64,000 nucleotides of DNA from Marsupella aquatica (GCA_973895155.1 OZ316893.1:21638001-21702000), one strand, 5' to 3'. Positions 1 through 11,799 are shown, numbered from the stretch's first letter. Numbers and translations are program-made. The notes: generated from the letters alone by a model not told the origin.

Positions 1-1128
1 TCCAGCAGCTCTACCTTCATTGCAATCCCAAAATAGTAAGTCCAACACATGATTGGCTCAGGTCCAGCCATGGAGTCTAACTTAGTACATTTTTAACAAT
101 AATGGCGCAACTTCAAGTGAGAAGCTTGGGTCCACTTCACTACTAACTACAAATTTAACCAAACCCTCAGATGAAGACATGCAATGGCAAAAGACATTAC
201 ACAGGAGGGGATAAAAACATTTCTTCTTCAAACAGATTACACTCCACACATGTCCCAATCCAGGCACTGACTGAGTTTTGAAATTTTTGTGTAACTAGTC
301 TATGCACAGTGCACCCTGGCATGAAGATTAGGTTAAGTAACCCTATTAAGTAAAGTACACTTAATGTTAAGTGAAACCCAGTAATTCACAGTTGGGCGCA
401 GAGGGGCAGCGAGCTAGTGTGGGAAAGCCTGCCCTGAAAAGAAGAGGAGAAAGCAAAAATGTTAAAACACAGGGCAACACTCCAGCAGGCTATGGGAGCC
501 AACCCAGACGCATTTAATGACTACAGGGACTATTTAGTCTCTCTGAATCACCTTGGGATGTTCAGATCACTGACCTGGTAGAAATTTTAGAAAATGTAGA
601 AATTTTAATCTGACTACAATAGTAGTTAAAGTCAGATATTATGACCTGAACCTGATTGGTGTATTGTTCTTGAGGATTGAGACACATTAACAGATTGAAA
701 TGAGGGCAAATAGCGCTAGCCAGACTATAAGCCAAAAATAATCAATGGTGATTGTTGTGACAAGCTAGTAAGAGGGCCCTGCATGGAGGAAAATAAGAAG
801 GGTAGCCAGGGTCATTTGTAGCCATAAACCTCAGAGCTATCTTGCACGTTATCCCCCCTCACATCTTGCTTAACTGACAGGAGAAAGCTATAGTGCTGCA
901 GCTTCTGTAGTGTGTGCTTATTTGAAATTCAAACGTAGGGACATTAACGGCCGGAATGTTACTTTGTGGCCTTTGCCCTCAGACTTGCACTTAACAAGCA
1001 CAGAATGCTAACCATTGATGGAGTAAATGGACCACAAACCCCTAATGCTAAACCACAAAAGGAGACTCAGCTCTGTGCAATGCAAATGTGAAAGTGTGAA
1101 ATGGATTAGTGAAAGACCCCTTTTTATG
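1..1128. other. intergenic, no gene recognised
   Basis: I see no credible coding region on either strand; the open frames are short and unlike any family I know. Positions about 870-960 resemble 7955-8035 (shared words around GTGCTGCAGCTTCTGT / GTGCTACGGCTGCTGT, then TTCAAA, GGGACATTAA / GAGACATCAA, GGAA.GTT). This appears to be the outer edge of the segmental duplication that also contains the membrane-protein copies. Confidence 0.6.
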
Positions 1129-1730
1129 CTAATCATCCTCTCCTTTCTCGAGCTTTTCTAACCCTAATTTTCCGCACTGATTTTCCCTAATCCACCCTAA
1201 TCCGCCTCCTAAACCTAATTCCTGGCCCGACCCACGAACCTGAACTCCGCCCTGGCCCCTACATACAATCCCGATCCCCGACCCTGGATCCAGCCCCCGA
1301 ACCCCGTTCCCGGACCCTTGAGTTCCCCCGCCCCTGATCGACCCTTCCCTGGACCCTAGACTCCCGAGCCCCAACCCCAGACTCCCCCCAAACCCCGCTC
1401 CCGGACCCCACCCCCGGACTCCCTCCGGACTTCCCCCGCCCCGGACCCGCCCCTGATCCCCCGATCCCCCGAAATCCCCGCCTCCAGACCCCGGCCCCGA
1501 ACCCCCGATCCTCTTCCCCCGGCCGTCTACCCCGGAACCTCACCCAGGAGCGCACCATCCCCTGGCCGCCGACCCCCGAACTCGGCCCGCCATCCCGGCC
1601 TCATCCCCCGACCCCGAACTTTACCCCGGGCCCCGAACTTTACCCCGGGCCCCGAACTTTACCCCGGGCCCCGAACTTTACCCCGGGCCCCGAACCCGGA
1701 CCCGGTCCCGACCGGCTTTGGAACCCGGCT
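1129..1730. repeat. C-rich low-complexity tract with strong strand asymmetry
   Basis: About 600 bp made almost entirely of short words such as CCCCGA, CCCCGAAC and CCCGACC on the + strand, so the - strand is G-rich with many GGG runs. Two overlapping open frames on the minus strand are Gly/Arg/Ser-rich and look like by-products of composition, not genes. Base composition differs sharply from both flanks. Confidence 0.8.
1616..1695. repeat. 19-bp tandem repeat, about four perfect units
   Basis: The unit GAACTTTACCCCGGGCCCC starts at 1616, 1635, 1654 and 1673, and a fifth start (GAACCCGG) diverges at 1692. The units are identical, so the array is young. It lies inside the C-rich tract and each unit contains the palindrome CCCGGG. 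Confidence 0.9.
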
Positions 1731-2330
1731 CTTAGTTTGGACCGGGGGAGACTGGGGGGAGTCCGGGAAGTGTCGGAGAATTCCGGGAATTGTTGGGGGG
1801 GGGTCCGGGGGGAGTTCAGGAGAATTTCGGTGAATGCGTGAAACTTCCGGTTTTGGGGCTGTCATTTGATGGTTTTACGTGCCCGGCAAAGCGTCAAGTT
1901 GCCCATCAGGTTAAACCAGGCCCCTGGCGCATATGTGCTTCCCGAAGCTGCCTCATAAATGCCCGGGCCCTACTCCCTATGGGCATAGGGCTTCGTAAAC
2001 AATAAATACCCTTACCTTATCCATGGTTACGTGCTGGCATCACTAGTATAGGGTCGACCTTAATACACTTTAATGGTCAATCTTGGGACCAATGTTACTA
2101 TTTTCTCCGAGCCAGGCTATTGAGGCACTTCTGGCACAAACTTCTCGGACTATAAATCTCCTGCACTAACAGGGCCAGACCATCGTCCCGGGTTGCAAAT
2201 TAATCTACATGCAAGGCACCTCCGATCATCAGTGGCTTTGCGGAAGGATTGGAGGGCAGATAAACTCTTTGGAATCCGCGATTGTATGACAAATTCAACG
2301 GCAACAACAGCTGCCGTAGGGGATGACAAC
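1731..2330. other. intergenic, no gene recognised
   Basis: This is a transition from the C-rich tract to normal composition. Nothing coding or structured stands out on either strand. Confidence 0.5.
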
Positions 2331-2339
2331 CCCGCGTCT

Positions 2340-2880
2340 AAAAATTGTTTTCCTTTCTATTCTACTACTCTACTACTTCTCTTCTCTAGCAAAACGCTTC
2401 GTGGAGGTAAATATTTGTCGGTCAGTATTCGTCCAATCGCTGGTTTTGAATGCAGGGTCGGACTGTGAGACAGAGATGCCTCTTATGTAAAGTTTTGCTG
2501 AGCTGATTGACATTCGCCATCAGACATTTTACCTCATCACGTACCGAAACTTGATTTTCTTGTATCCGATCAAACCACTTTTGTACTCTTGAATGTCTCT
2601 TTAATGCCGAAAGGCAAGATCAATGTTAACTGAGATGGATGCTGCAACACCTCCGATACAACCATGCACGGAATCGAATCGACCGAAGATCGAGGCAAGC
2701 TCATAGGTTTTAGACCAAACCTGAACGACTTGCCCAGCACAACTGCTTTGACTGTTTGTCTGGTTGTAAGTTGTCAAGATTCTGGTGACGCCATAAACGT
2801 CAGATCGGAGAAAAGTGTTTCCCTTACCAGGTTGAGTCAAGATTTTTGTTGACGCAAGATCGTAGAAAAATGCTCCAAGA
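2340..2880 (+). repeat. outer upstream block shared with copy 3
   Basis: This block matches, in reverse complement, about 20560-20860 upstream of copy 3. Shared words include TTTTGAATGC.GGGTC, GAGACAGAGATG, TGAGCTGATTG and AAGATTCTGGTGACGCCA. Around 2390-2460 it also resembles 3190-3255 (CTTCGTGGAG, then GT, then CAATCGCTGGTTTTGAATGC), so the upstream DNA is itself doubled within the unit. It is probably an old promoter or 5'UTR fragment of the same family. No coding sequence is seen. Confidence 0.7.
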
Positions 2881-2953
2881 GATTGACAGAAACAGCATAT
2901 AGATTGTTTTCTTCAACAATCTGAGCGGGAAGACAAAGTCAGACAACAGTGTT

Positions 2954-2974
2954 GATATATATATATATATATAT
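2954..2974 (+). promoter_or_regulatory. (TA)n tract at the position of a TATA-like box, copy 1
   Basis: An AT dinucleotide run of about 20 bp sits just upstream of CCTTGGGCCTTT and the conserved block CCCATCGGT. Copy 2 has the single TATATAT at the aligned place, and copy 3 has GTATACATG. This suggests an ancestral TATA element that expanded into a microsatellite in the disabled copy. The promoter role is inferred from position and conservation only. Confidence 0.4.
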
Positions 2975-3104
2975 CCTTGGGCCTTTGGCGGCCCTTTCCA
3001 TCGGTCTCACTTAAATGCTCACCAAACCTCCAACATACGTACCAGAAGTTCAGAATTGGAGGAGCGCTCTGAAACAAGAAGGGGAAGAACAACTGATGTG
3101 TAAA

Positions 3105-3731
3105 ATTGGCTCTCTTTTCAATTCTACTGCTGCGCTGAACGGCTGCCAGTCTTCTCGTGCAAATAGCTTCGTGGAGGTCGTGCAAATAGCTTCGTGGAGG
3201 TACAGTTTGTCTGTGTGTCTTTGTTCGATCACTGGCTTTTTGAATGCGGGGTGGATCATGCATGCAACTTTCTAGTTTTTGTGCGATGTTTAGTGAAGTA
3301 TGCTTCGATCTTCTGGGCTAAACGCAGTCCTTATGCGGAGCTTGCGCTTTCAACTATTTCTCGATCGGCTATGTGTTTGCAGGCATGCGTTTATGGTGAA
3401 GATTGAAGGCCTTTGATCTATAGAGTGCTCGAAATCTGAGGGGGTTCTCTGGCTTTTCTGTGGCCAGGTTGTCGTCAATTGTTCAGGGGGCTAACCTTCG
3501 GGCTTACCTTGCGACCAGAGTTTGTCCTTTTGGTTCATTTGAACGCTTTGAAGACCAACCCCCGCAAGTCAATCTTTTCCTGTTCCTTTTCCTTTTCCAC
3601 ATTCAACTTTGTTAGAGCAATGATCTGAATTGCACCTGATCAAGGTTTCCACTGGTCACCCTAGAGAGTCCGTCTGTCTGAGCCAGACATCCGACCACAA
3701 CCTTCCAGTTGCTTCAGCCCGAACACCGTCG
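3105..3731 (+). other. 5' region of copy 1 with probable 5'UTR intron (3200-3717)
   Basis: A donor-like GTGGAG|GTACAG at 3199/3200 and an acceptor TTGCTTCAG ending at 3717 bracket a probable leader intron of about 520 bp, 14 bases before the ATG. The same donor word occurs in copy 2 and, reverse complemented, in copy 3. Copy 1 has a local repeat of GTGCAAATAGCTTCGTGGAG directly at the donor (3160-3200), giving two GTGGAG|GT words in a row. Function is inferred from conservation among the copies. Confidence 0.5.
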
Positions 3732-5098
3732 ATGGGGATGGCTGGCTCGAAACATAGTCAGGTTTCGGTGATTATCGCTTCCGCTGTAGGGGCGTCAACG
3801 GCTGTGGGATTCTATCTCTCCCATGATATTATTTCGAAACAAACAACAGTGTTCCTTACAAACTGCACCCGGCCCACATCAGATTCCAGCTTCAGTGCAA
3901 ACACCAGTTCGGGTTTCAACATCATCACTACACCCAACACCAGAGGAACTTCGGAAATTCTATTGACTTGCATCTTCACACTGCTAATATGCACCTGGCA
4001 AGTTCAGCATCTAAACGTCCCTCCCCTGGATAGTACCGGAGTTGGTCTATTTTTTAGAAAGCCATTTTACATGCTTGCCACATTGGTGGCACCTGAGTTG
4101 ATACTGGGGGAAGCTTTGGGAGAATGTGTCCAAGCGTGGAGGAGTGTGAGATACATGAAACGCGAGCTTCCTGAGTTGGTTGAGCGTGGAGGTTGGACAA
4201 TGACACACGCATTTTATGCTGCCATGTATGGATTTATGGTGAGGAAGAGGGTAGTCGATGAGCAAGACCTTGCCAGTACTCCTATTTCGATAGATAAGAG
4301 TATGTTTCGAACTTCTGTAACACGACAAAGTAATTTATTGGTATTAAATACGGAAAGAATGGTGATGTATTATAAATCGCTTCCCCCTCCAAGAAAATTC
4401 ATCACGAAAACGGATATACGATGCAGAGCAAAAGGAGACATTTTCCTAAAATGCATTGCAGGACTCCAAACCTTCTGGTTCATTGTCCAGATCTGTGCTC
4501 GCTGGGCCCAGAATCTATATATTCCCAACTTGAAATTTCGGTTGTAGCATATGCTATATGTACTTTTGTAAGCTACATGTTGTGGATAAAGAAACCTCGA
4601 GATGTGAGTGTTCCAATCATTTTGGATGAGGGCCCTGAAACATTGCCCGGTTCTAATGACTGGTTTGACACTCGTGAGGCATTGGACTGTTATGACGTTT
4701 CTGAAGATTACGAAGGATTTAACCTTCGTTTAGGAATGAAGGCTCACTTAATCATAGTGGGCTTCAGTGTGGGAGGGTTTATTTTTGGGGCCATTCATCT
4801 CTTAGCTTGGAATGTCCACCTCATCAATGACCCTGAAAGAATACTTTGAAGGGCATCTTCAGTTGTAACAACAGCAATTCCTCCATTGCTTTTGGTTTTC
4901 TCTACAGCTGGTACTAAGTTTGCCCGAATGGTTCTGGGTAGGGTTCCACCTAGGGGCCGTGTGACCTATGTGGCTCTTCTCTTTTACACAGCTGCTAGGG
5001 TGTTTCTTTTGTTAGAAACTTACAGGTATTTGTGGTTTTTACCAGGAGGGGCTTTTGCTCTTGTAACATGGTCCAAATACATTCCGCATGTGATGTGA
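3732..5098 (+). pseudogene. multi-pass membrane protein, fungal-type family, copy 1, disabled
   Basis: Aligned to the intact copy at 11821-13203, this copy keeps the start (MGMAGSK versus MGGSK) and is highly similar throughout. It is broken twice. One base is missing near 4520 (AATCTATATATTCCCAAC against AATCTATCGATTTCACAAC), which sends the first frame to a stop at 4545-4547. The restored frame then meets TGA at 4847-4849, where copy 2 has TGG (Trp371). After that the frame is open to 5098 and ends YIPHVM like copy 2. The N-terminal 262 codons could still give a truncated membrane protein. The upstream and leader regions look intact, so it may still be transcribed. It lacks the 27-bp internal duplication of copy 2. 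What the protein does is unknown. Confidence 0.88.
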
Positions 5099-6400
5099 AA
5101 GAGGAACATGCATATTGGACGAATAATATATTTGTACATAAAAGCTTGTGATTACAAGAAATGATTGACTGTCAAGCAAACCCTTAATTACTATAACTTA
5201 GAATTTGGGATGTGGCACATGTGATGCCATAGAGTAACTTTGCATGGGGTATCAAATAATATGCTATCCTACGCAAAAGTTTCCTTGCAGTCTGTTAACA
5301 AATTTGAAAAAGGAGGGAATTTCACACTGCCGTCAGATGTACTCTTAGGGTGTTTTCAACGTACATTGACTCAAATTGTGCCAAAGAGATTTACTGGCTT
5401 TTACATTAAATACGTACAAGGTACTGACTACACTAGGCAGTGTGTCAATATAGAGTACTTTACATAGATTATTTTCTCGCATGTAGAGTCTTCATGGGAA
5501 GTACCTTGGTATGAGAGCTTTTTGGACTTTTTGCTGTTTGCTTTTTGAAGTGAATTTTTCCTTTTTCTTTGGGTTAATTTTGTTTTTTCCTCCAGTTTTT
5601 TGTCTTTTTGTAAACCTGTTGGAGGGAAGAAAAAGGTAGGTAGAGGGAGAGAGTGGGCGCGGGTGGGAGGGAGGGCGCCTGGAGAGGAAAAAGGAAAAAA
5701 AGGACTTTCTCCCTTCTTATATTGCCAAGCAACCCTCCCATGATTTCTTTGCCTCACTTACATTTTGTTTCCTCATCTAAGTTTCGTTACATTGCATACA
5801 TCTCCTCACCTTGTCTTCAGTTTACATCGTCTCTGCTTGCCTCACTTGCATTTTGTTTCCTCACCTAAGTTCCTTTACCTTGCATACATTTCCTTGCCTT
5901 GTCTTGACATTGTCTGTGCAACGCACGGGCATTGAGCTATACTTTGATGAATAAAGACTTTTGATTACCAGAAATTATTATTAAGTAATTCACTTCAGTT
6001 GGGATTTAGGAAGGAAACACCAAGTGATCAATCATGCTTACTTTGTGTATACATGTAACACATACAATTTACACTTCCAAAACTTTCTGCAGAGTGTCCT
6101 TTCTCAGTCTTTCTCCTGTGACCTTTAGACTGGGCAACAATTGCCAACTTACTCTGGCAACTCCCCAACAAATCATATATGATCCTCTTTAGAAATCTCA
6201 GTAAATTAAGATGCCCCTGATGCATTCTATTTAGCCCAGGTAGCTTCTGCTTACCTTGGTGTGGAGGTAGTTAAGGGTAGCTGTGATACAGTATTAGCAC
6301 TACTTTGGCCACATACAGCTGATATGCAAACAACCCCCAAAATATCATCTGATAGTAGCTTTATACAGGCGTTAAAACAAAGTTTGACTTTTTTTGTCTC
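5099..6400 (+). repeat. 3' flank of copy 1, duplicated at 13204-15310
   Basis: Downstream DNA runs parallel to the flank of copy 2. Shared landmarks are TACAAGAAATGAT, GGCACATGTGATGCCATAGAG, GGTACTGACTACACT, a T-rich stretch with GGGTTAATTTTGTTTT, a purine-rich GGGAGGG tract, GAATAAAGACTTTTGATTA, CATGCTTACTTTGTGTAT and GGCAACAATTGCCAAC. Similarity ends near TTTGACTTTT at about 6395 and 15300. No conserved open frame runs through it. The GAATAAA word at 5950 could be a polyadenylation signal. Confidence 0.8.
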
Positions 6401-8871
6401 CAAAGTCCATGCAAACACTTAAATGTGTGTAAACAATGTATAACACTACTCTTTCGTGATAGGAAAATTGAATAAACTTCTCCTCCGTATTTGTTATTGC
6501 TTGATCACAGTTTTCCATATATAGTATCTCAACCATTATTCTTGACTGGGCTCTAGCTTCCCATCACGATTACTTCAGTGCATTCAGGAAGGGCGCACAG
6601 AGAAAATGTGAGTGAGAGGAAGGGGAGGAGGTTGCGAATGAGAAGTCCCATTCTTGAAGGTGTTGAGTAGGGGAGATGTGTCTGGGAAGTACTAGACCAT
6701 TGCAATTTCCATGTGATACATACATATGGCTTACAGTAGGGTACTGGGTTACTCAGATAGGTACCAAAGTTTTTGAATATTTGAATATATGAGTTAAAAT
6801 GCATAATAGACTTGAAATTGAAGCCTGGATGTACCTTCATGTTTGTCCAAATGTTAGGATAGATTGCAACCTGGGTGGACTCCAGCAGAACCCTCTTTTC
6901 TGCTCACATAGTAGTTTTATATATACTGCCCAGAAAATGAGAGCTGCCTTTGGAAGTTTGTGGAACTCTCAATTTTCAATGAAATTTTGACTATTTTAGG
7001 CTCATTGGAAGGATCTTCCCAACCAGTTCCTAGTGACTAACCCAAAAATATTAAGATTATATGGATATAGAGTGGGATTTGAATGCCAAAGTTAACTTCT
7101 CAGCCCAAAGTGTTGTAAAACACTCGCTCGTAAGTTACTTAACTAAAGAAGATTAGGCCCTCCATGCACTTAGCTATACTTGTGCCTCCATTCTTACTTC
7201 CTGCCACTCTCCTCTCCACTGTCGATCCCTTTTCCCTGATCCCTACTTACAGTGAGTCCTGCAATCAGTCCTACGTAGCAATAGATTAGTGTTACCAACA
7301 CAAAGTGTGGACAATAGTGTTCACAATGAGTGACTGGCCTAATCTTTAGAAATACACAACTTTCACTGCTTCTAAAGAGTGAGCCCAAGGTGATCCTATT
7401 GAGTAGAAGGGCAAGCTAAGGACTATACGTACTGCACGTAAAACTTTGTTGCTGGAGGGTGTGAATGAGTGTCACGGTCCATAGGGGTTGCATTGTTCAC
7501 GACCTCAATTCATGGGAGCATCAATTTTACTCATGGTATGTACATATACTCTGTCGAATGTCCAGTCGAATGTTCTCAAACTTCCAAAATTCACAGTCTT
7601 AGGGCTAGGTTCCAGGGGCCAGGGGCAGGGCCGGAGTACGATCACTCCCTCTGATACCCCCTGGCCCCCAAATACACTGTATGTCAATGTGTACACAGTA
7701 TTTTAAATATATGAATTTTGACTTTAATAGAGCCAATGAGAATGCACTGTACAGTCATAATGTCACTATATATATAGGGGTGGGGGATCTGAGTGTGTGA
7801 GAAAATCATACTCCCTACTACTTTATTTGTACACTCCCTACTCCTCACTCCCTGGAAAAGAAGTTGTGATCTTATTCGCTCAAATATGCTGACACACATG
7901 TGCAATCCTCACTCCCCAGCCCCATGAAATTTTGCCCTTATCGATCCCTCAACTTTCCAGGAAAAATCTATGGTGCTACGGCTGCTGTGAGTGTTTTATT
8001 CAAGATTCAAAGGTCGAGACATCAAGGGTCGGAACGTTTGCAGACTTTCTCCTATTAAGGCATGTCGAATTTCTTCCATAAGCAGAGTCTTACTGCTGTG
8101 GATATATATACTCTTCTCTAAGGCTCATACCGACTTGACCTTAGGTACTAAGGATTTAAAGAATTTTCTTGGGCACTGGAAGGATTATTGACTAACGGTT
8201 GTCATGTTCTTGAGAATTTTCATCTGTGCTGCCTAATGAATGCCAGATTTCAGAGTGAGACTAATTTTGTGTGTGTGAAGACTTCGGAGTAGAGTGGATG
8301 CTAGTCTCCTCATGTCAATTCCTGATTGTGGGCTGTCATGGAGCATTGAAGGGAAACCCAGATCTATGACAGTTTTTAGGACTATTTATGACAATTGAAA
8401 GTACTTAAAGCACCATAGAAATACAAAGGGCGCCTCTTAGGCCCCGCTACAGTCTAGAATTTTGACAATTGCACCACTGCAGGCCACGAGCAAATCGGAG
8501 AAGAAGCTGCCTCAAAACATAAATTGATACCGTAAGCTACTGGTATGGTGGAGGTCATGAACTCTTCAGTCACTCAATGACATGGAGTGCAATCCAATCA
8601 GCTTGCTGTCAATGATGCAAGACTTTCGTTACAACGCACAACAAACACCAGGTAGCACATAGCAATGCCGTTCGGACAGAGTGTTTTCCTCCTTTCACTT
8701 TAATTCTCATTTATTAACAAACTGGCGCTGTCTACTCTCCCTCATGTGTTCAATGATGCCTCCCAGGTGCCTTTCACATTCCATGTTGAACTCTGGCTCC
8801 TCCACCCTTCACCTAAAGTCTTGACTTAAATCTACTGCACATGCCTACTGTGAAACATTCACTCAGAATGT

Positions 8872-8990
8872 ACTGTACATGGCCTACTGTGTCAAGAGGC
8901 TGCCACTAGAACCAACTACGTACAGTGGGCACTGTACATGACCTACTGTGTCAAGAGGCTCCCACTAGAACCAACTACGTACAGTGGGCA
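8872..8990. repeat. 59-bp tandem duplication, two copies
   Basis: The word ACTGTACATGGCCTACTGTG at 8872 returns at 8931 as ACTGTACATGACCTACTGTG, and both are followed by TCAAGAGGCT and CCAACTACGTACAGTGGGC. The two units differ at two positions (GGCC/GACC and CTGCC/CTCCC). Confidence 0.9.
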
Positions 8991-9122
8991 GTCACAGGGG
9001 TCTGGTTGAGCCCCAATTGCATCTTGAGTCCCAATTGCATCTTGCTGAACTGGGAACTCCAGAAAACGACAGAGGGGCCCTGTTGAATCTACACTTGCTT
9101 GAAAGCAACTTTAGAGGGCTAT

Positions 9123-9146
9123 GGTCTAGAGCCAAGCCTCTAGACC
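9123..9146. repeat. short hairpin, TCTAGAG stem
   Basis: GGTCTAGAG and CTCTAGACC form a perfect 9-bp stem around the 6-nt loop CCAAGC. Similar small hairpins occur at 14928-14950 and 39985-40006. Confidence 0.7.
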
Positions 9147-10155
9147 CTCACACTAGACCCTAACTCTAAATAAGTACAAAATTGAAAGTGATGGTGACAA
9201 AACAGGAACAGGGCAGGATTTTCTTTTGCCTTCATCTCTATTGACTTTTATCTTTATTGACTTTCAAGGAAAGTTAGGGTAATCAGGCTAATTCTGCTAT
9301 TACCGCGCTATTACCTTGGTTCGGGAGCATATGTAGGTTATTTTGTCTATTGAAGGTTTTCATTTTTGTTTTACCCTTCTATGTTTCTAATTTTCTTTTT
9401 TTAGATCCCTTCTTTAGGCCTAATTTATTTTTCAATCTCGCCTATCCTTTTTTAAAATATGTTATTTTTATTTTTATATTCAAGTTATATTAAATTATAT
9501 TTTATACACCATGAACGTAGACCCTAACCTCTATCTCCCTAAGAGTGTGATGAAATCCAATGGATTGGGTGCAAAAAACAAACACTGCAAGATAATGTGA
9601 ACTTCTCTTCTCTTAACACTTGGAGTTCTATTTCCTAAGTTGATGTTTGAGTGAGTTACGTGTTGTTAAGCTAAATCATTATGAGAAAAACATGAGGCCC
9701 ACAATAATTTAGACGCTAAGCAGTTCTCAGTAGTGGGGTGAACACTTTGTAATGGAATAAACAGTGAAGAAAAGACAACTATGTAAATAAAACAAACATT
9801 GAGTCACAAGCAGGATTATTAGAAAGTTCACCCAAAATGAATGATTTATTATCATCAACACAATGGGAATTGAAACACAACAAGAAAAACTATCTTACTT
9901 TCTTTTTGGATCTTGCACTTTAGGTATTGAAAGAATATTTCCAGGATATTCGAGCTGTCAGACATCTAGGTATTTATTTTTAGTATTCCAAAGAATAGAC
10001 AGGTTCTTGTCATTTAGCTAGCTGAGATAGTCCTAAAAGCCTTTTTTATTGACTTGTAGTGAATATTCTTTCAAGTTGGAGCAACCTATCAGAAGAAAGC
10101 AGCCACTTGATTGGATAGAATAGAATTTCGTAGTTGACCTAGAATCAGTAAAAAA

Positions 10156-10690
10156 GCCTAGGCCTGGGTGTGGGTCCCTATCACCAAGCTCTACATTGAC
10201 AAATTCCAGTAGGGCGTCTCAAACAGGGGGAAAAATGACCTCACAGGCAGCCCACGAAGCCCTTGGGCGTACTGAAAGTGGGTACACCCAGGCCGTTTTT
10301 TTTGGGGGTAGCCAACATTGAGTGGGGTTGCCGCACTCGCATCAAACACTTGTAAGCCTGACTCTCTACCTTCCTCTTTTGGGGACAGAGCAACTAGTCG
10401 CGAGGTAGTCTGCACATTTTTGCCGGCCCTCCCTATCAGTCGCGACATTTGGTGCCCGACCAATCAAGACCGTTGGCCTGACTTGGGACAGTCTGGGGGG
10501 GGGTGATCCCGCTTGCAAAATTAACATATTTGAGAAAATTTTCACTTGCAAAATTAATATATTTGAGAGAAGGCCTAATGCAACGGAGCTTCGTATATTA
10601 ATTCCGACCTTGAATAGGAAAGCCTCGGCGCCCCTAGGCCGTGGTGTGGGTCTCGATCACCCTGCATGCTCTACATTGATAAATATCAAC
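10156..10690. repeat. local dispersed and tandem repeats upstream of copy 2
   Basis: The segment 10157-10206 (CCTAGGCC, GTGTGGGTC, ATCACC, GCTCTACATTGA.AAAT) returns at 10634-10690. Between them, TTGCAAAATTAACATATTTG (10513) recurs as TTGCAAAATTAATATATTTG (10546), a 33-bp tandem pair. No gene is seen. Confidence 0.7.
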
Positions 10691-11032
10691 GCATCGCAGC
10701 TGCGTAGGGTAGGTGTGCAGCAGCTCCGCTATATGAACAACAGTATTGCTATCCACCCCGGACTCTGATCGGCAACACTTGTTGCAAGCAAATGGTCAGA
10801 TCGAGCTTGAAAAGTTGAGCTTTTTGAAACGTAAAATGCCTTTAGACTACAGGTACATCGGCAAGTTGCAATGTTGTGCTTCCCTTGGTAACCAATTTGC
10901 AGCGAAGTGGGGATTCGGATTATATAGCCAACGTATTCAGTGACAATGGTTGACAGTGCTGATTATGAAACCTCGTGTAAATTGTTTTCTTCAACATCTG
11001 TGCAAAACGGAAAAGCAGAATCTAACAGACAG

Positions 11033-11039
11033 TATATAT
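11033..11039 (+). promoter_or_regulatory. TATA-like box of copy 2
   Basis: TATATAT precedes CTTGGGCCTT and the block CTTCCCATCGGTGTCCC by about 30 bp. The block is conserved upstream of copies 1 and 3, where the aligned TATA site is an expanded (TA)n run or GTATACATG. Spacing and conservation fit a core promoter about 790 bp before the ATG, with an intron in the leader. This is inference without transcript data. Confidence 0.45.
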
Positions 11040-11269
11040 GCTTGGGCCTTGGACCGTTCTTCCCATCGGTGTCCCTTTGATGCCCGTCGAACCTCCACCT
11101 CCACCAGGAGGTCTGCTGCTGTGAGAGAAGCAGAGCAGGAGCGCCAAGGGAAACTCTGATGCCAAGCTAGACGCGGAAGAACAACTGATGTGTAACGTGG
11201 GCTCTCTTTTCAGTTCTACTGCGGTGCTGGACGGCTGCCAGTCTTCTCAAACCAAATATCTAAGTGGAG

Positions 11270-11799
11270 GTACTGTTTGTCTGTCTGTCTTTATTCAATC
11301 GCTGTAGTTTGAATGCGGGGTGGATCATGCATGCAACTTAGTTTCTAGTTTTCCTGCGATGTTTAGTACCGTATGCTTCGATCTTCTGTGCTAAACGCAG
11401 TCCTTATGCGAGCTTGCGTTTTCAATCATTTCTCGATCAGCTATGCGTTTGCTGGCAAGCGTTTAGCGTGAGCAAGGCCTTTGGTCTACACTGATTTGAG
11501 GGGCTCACGGGGTTCTGGCTTTTCTGTCGACAAATGCCAGGTTGTGGTCAATTGTTGAGGAGGCTTACCTTGCGACTAGAGTTTGACCTGTCGGTTCAAT
11601 TGAACGCTTGGAAGATTAACTTGCTGTCTAATATATAGACCGCTGCAAGGCCGAGCAGGGCGCAGACATTTTTCACATTTAACTTCGGTTGGAGCGCTGA
11701 TCTGAATTGCACCTGATCAAGGTTTGCACTGGTCACTCGAGCTAGTCCGTCTGTCTGAGCTAGACATCGATCCGACCACAACCTTCCAGTTGCTTTCAG
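11270..11799 (+). other. probable 5'UTR intron of copy 2
   Basis: The donor GTGGAG|GTACTG at 11269/11270 and the acceptor TTGCTTTCAG ending at 11799 enclose about 530 bp. The putative second leader exon is only 21 bases before the ATG at 11821. Donor and acceptor words are conserved in copy 1 and the donor in copy 3, although the intervening DNA has diverged and, in copy 3, carries an insertion. Leader introns often raise expression in plants. No transcript evidence is available. Confidence 0.5.

Larger units (their letters stand above)
6401..10155. other. intergenic between copies 1 and 2, no gene recognised
   Basis: No frame here resembles a known protein. The stretch 7955-8035 is related to 870-960, which suggests that the tandem duplication began near 0.9 kb and 7.9 kb. 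Part of the tract from about 9240 to 9520 is very T-rich. A 59-bp tandem duplication and a small hairpin are listed separately. Confidence 0.5.

Noticed and set aside
1129-1558. Two overlapping minus-strand frames rich in Gly, Arg and Ser
   Set aside because: They lie in the C-rich low-complexity tract. Length and content follow from base composition, and there is no family resemblance.
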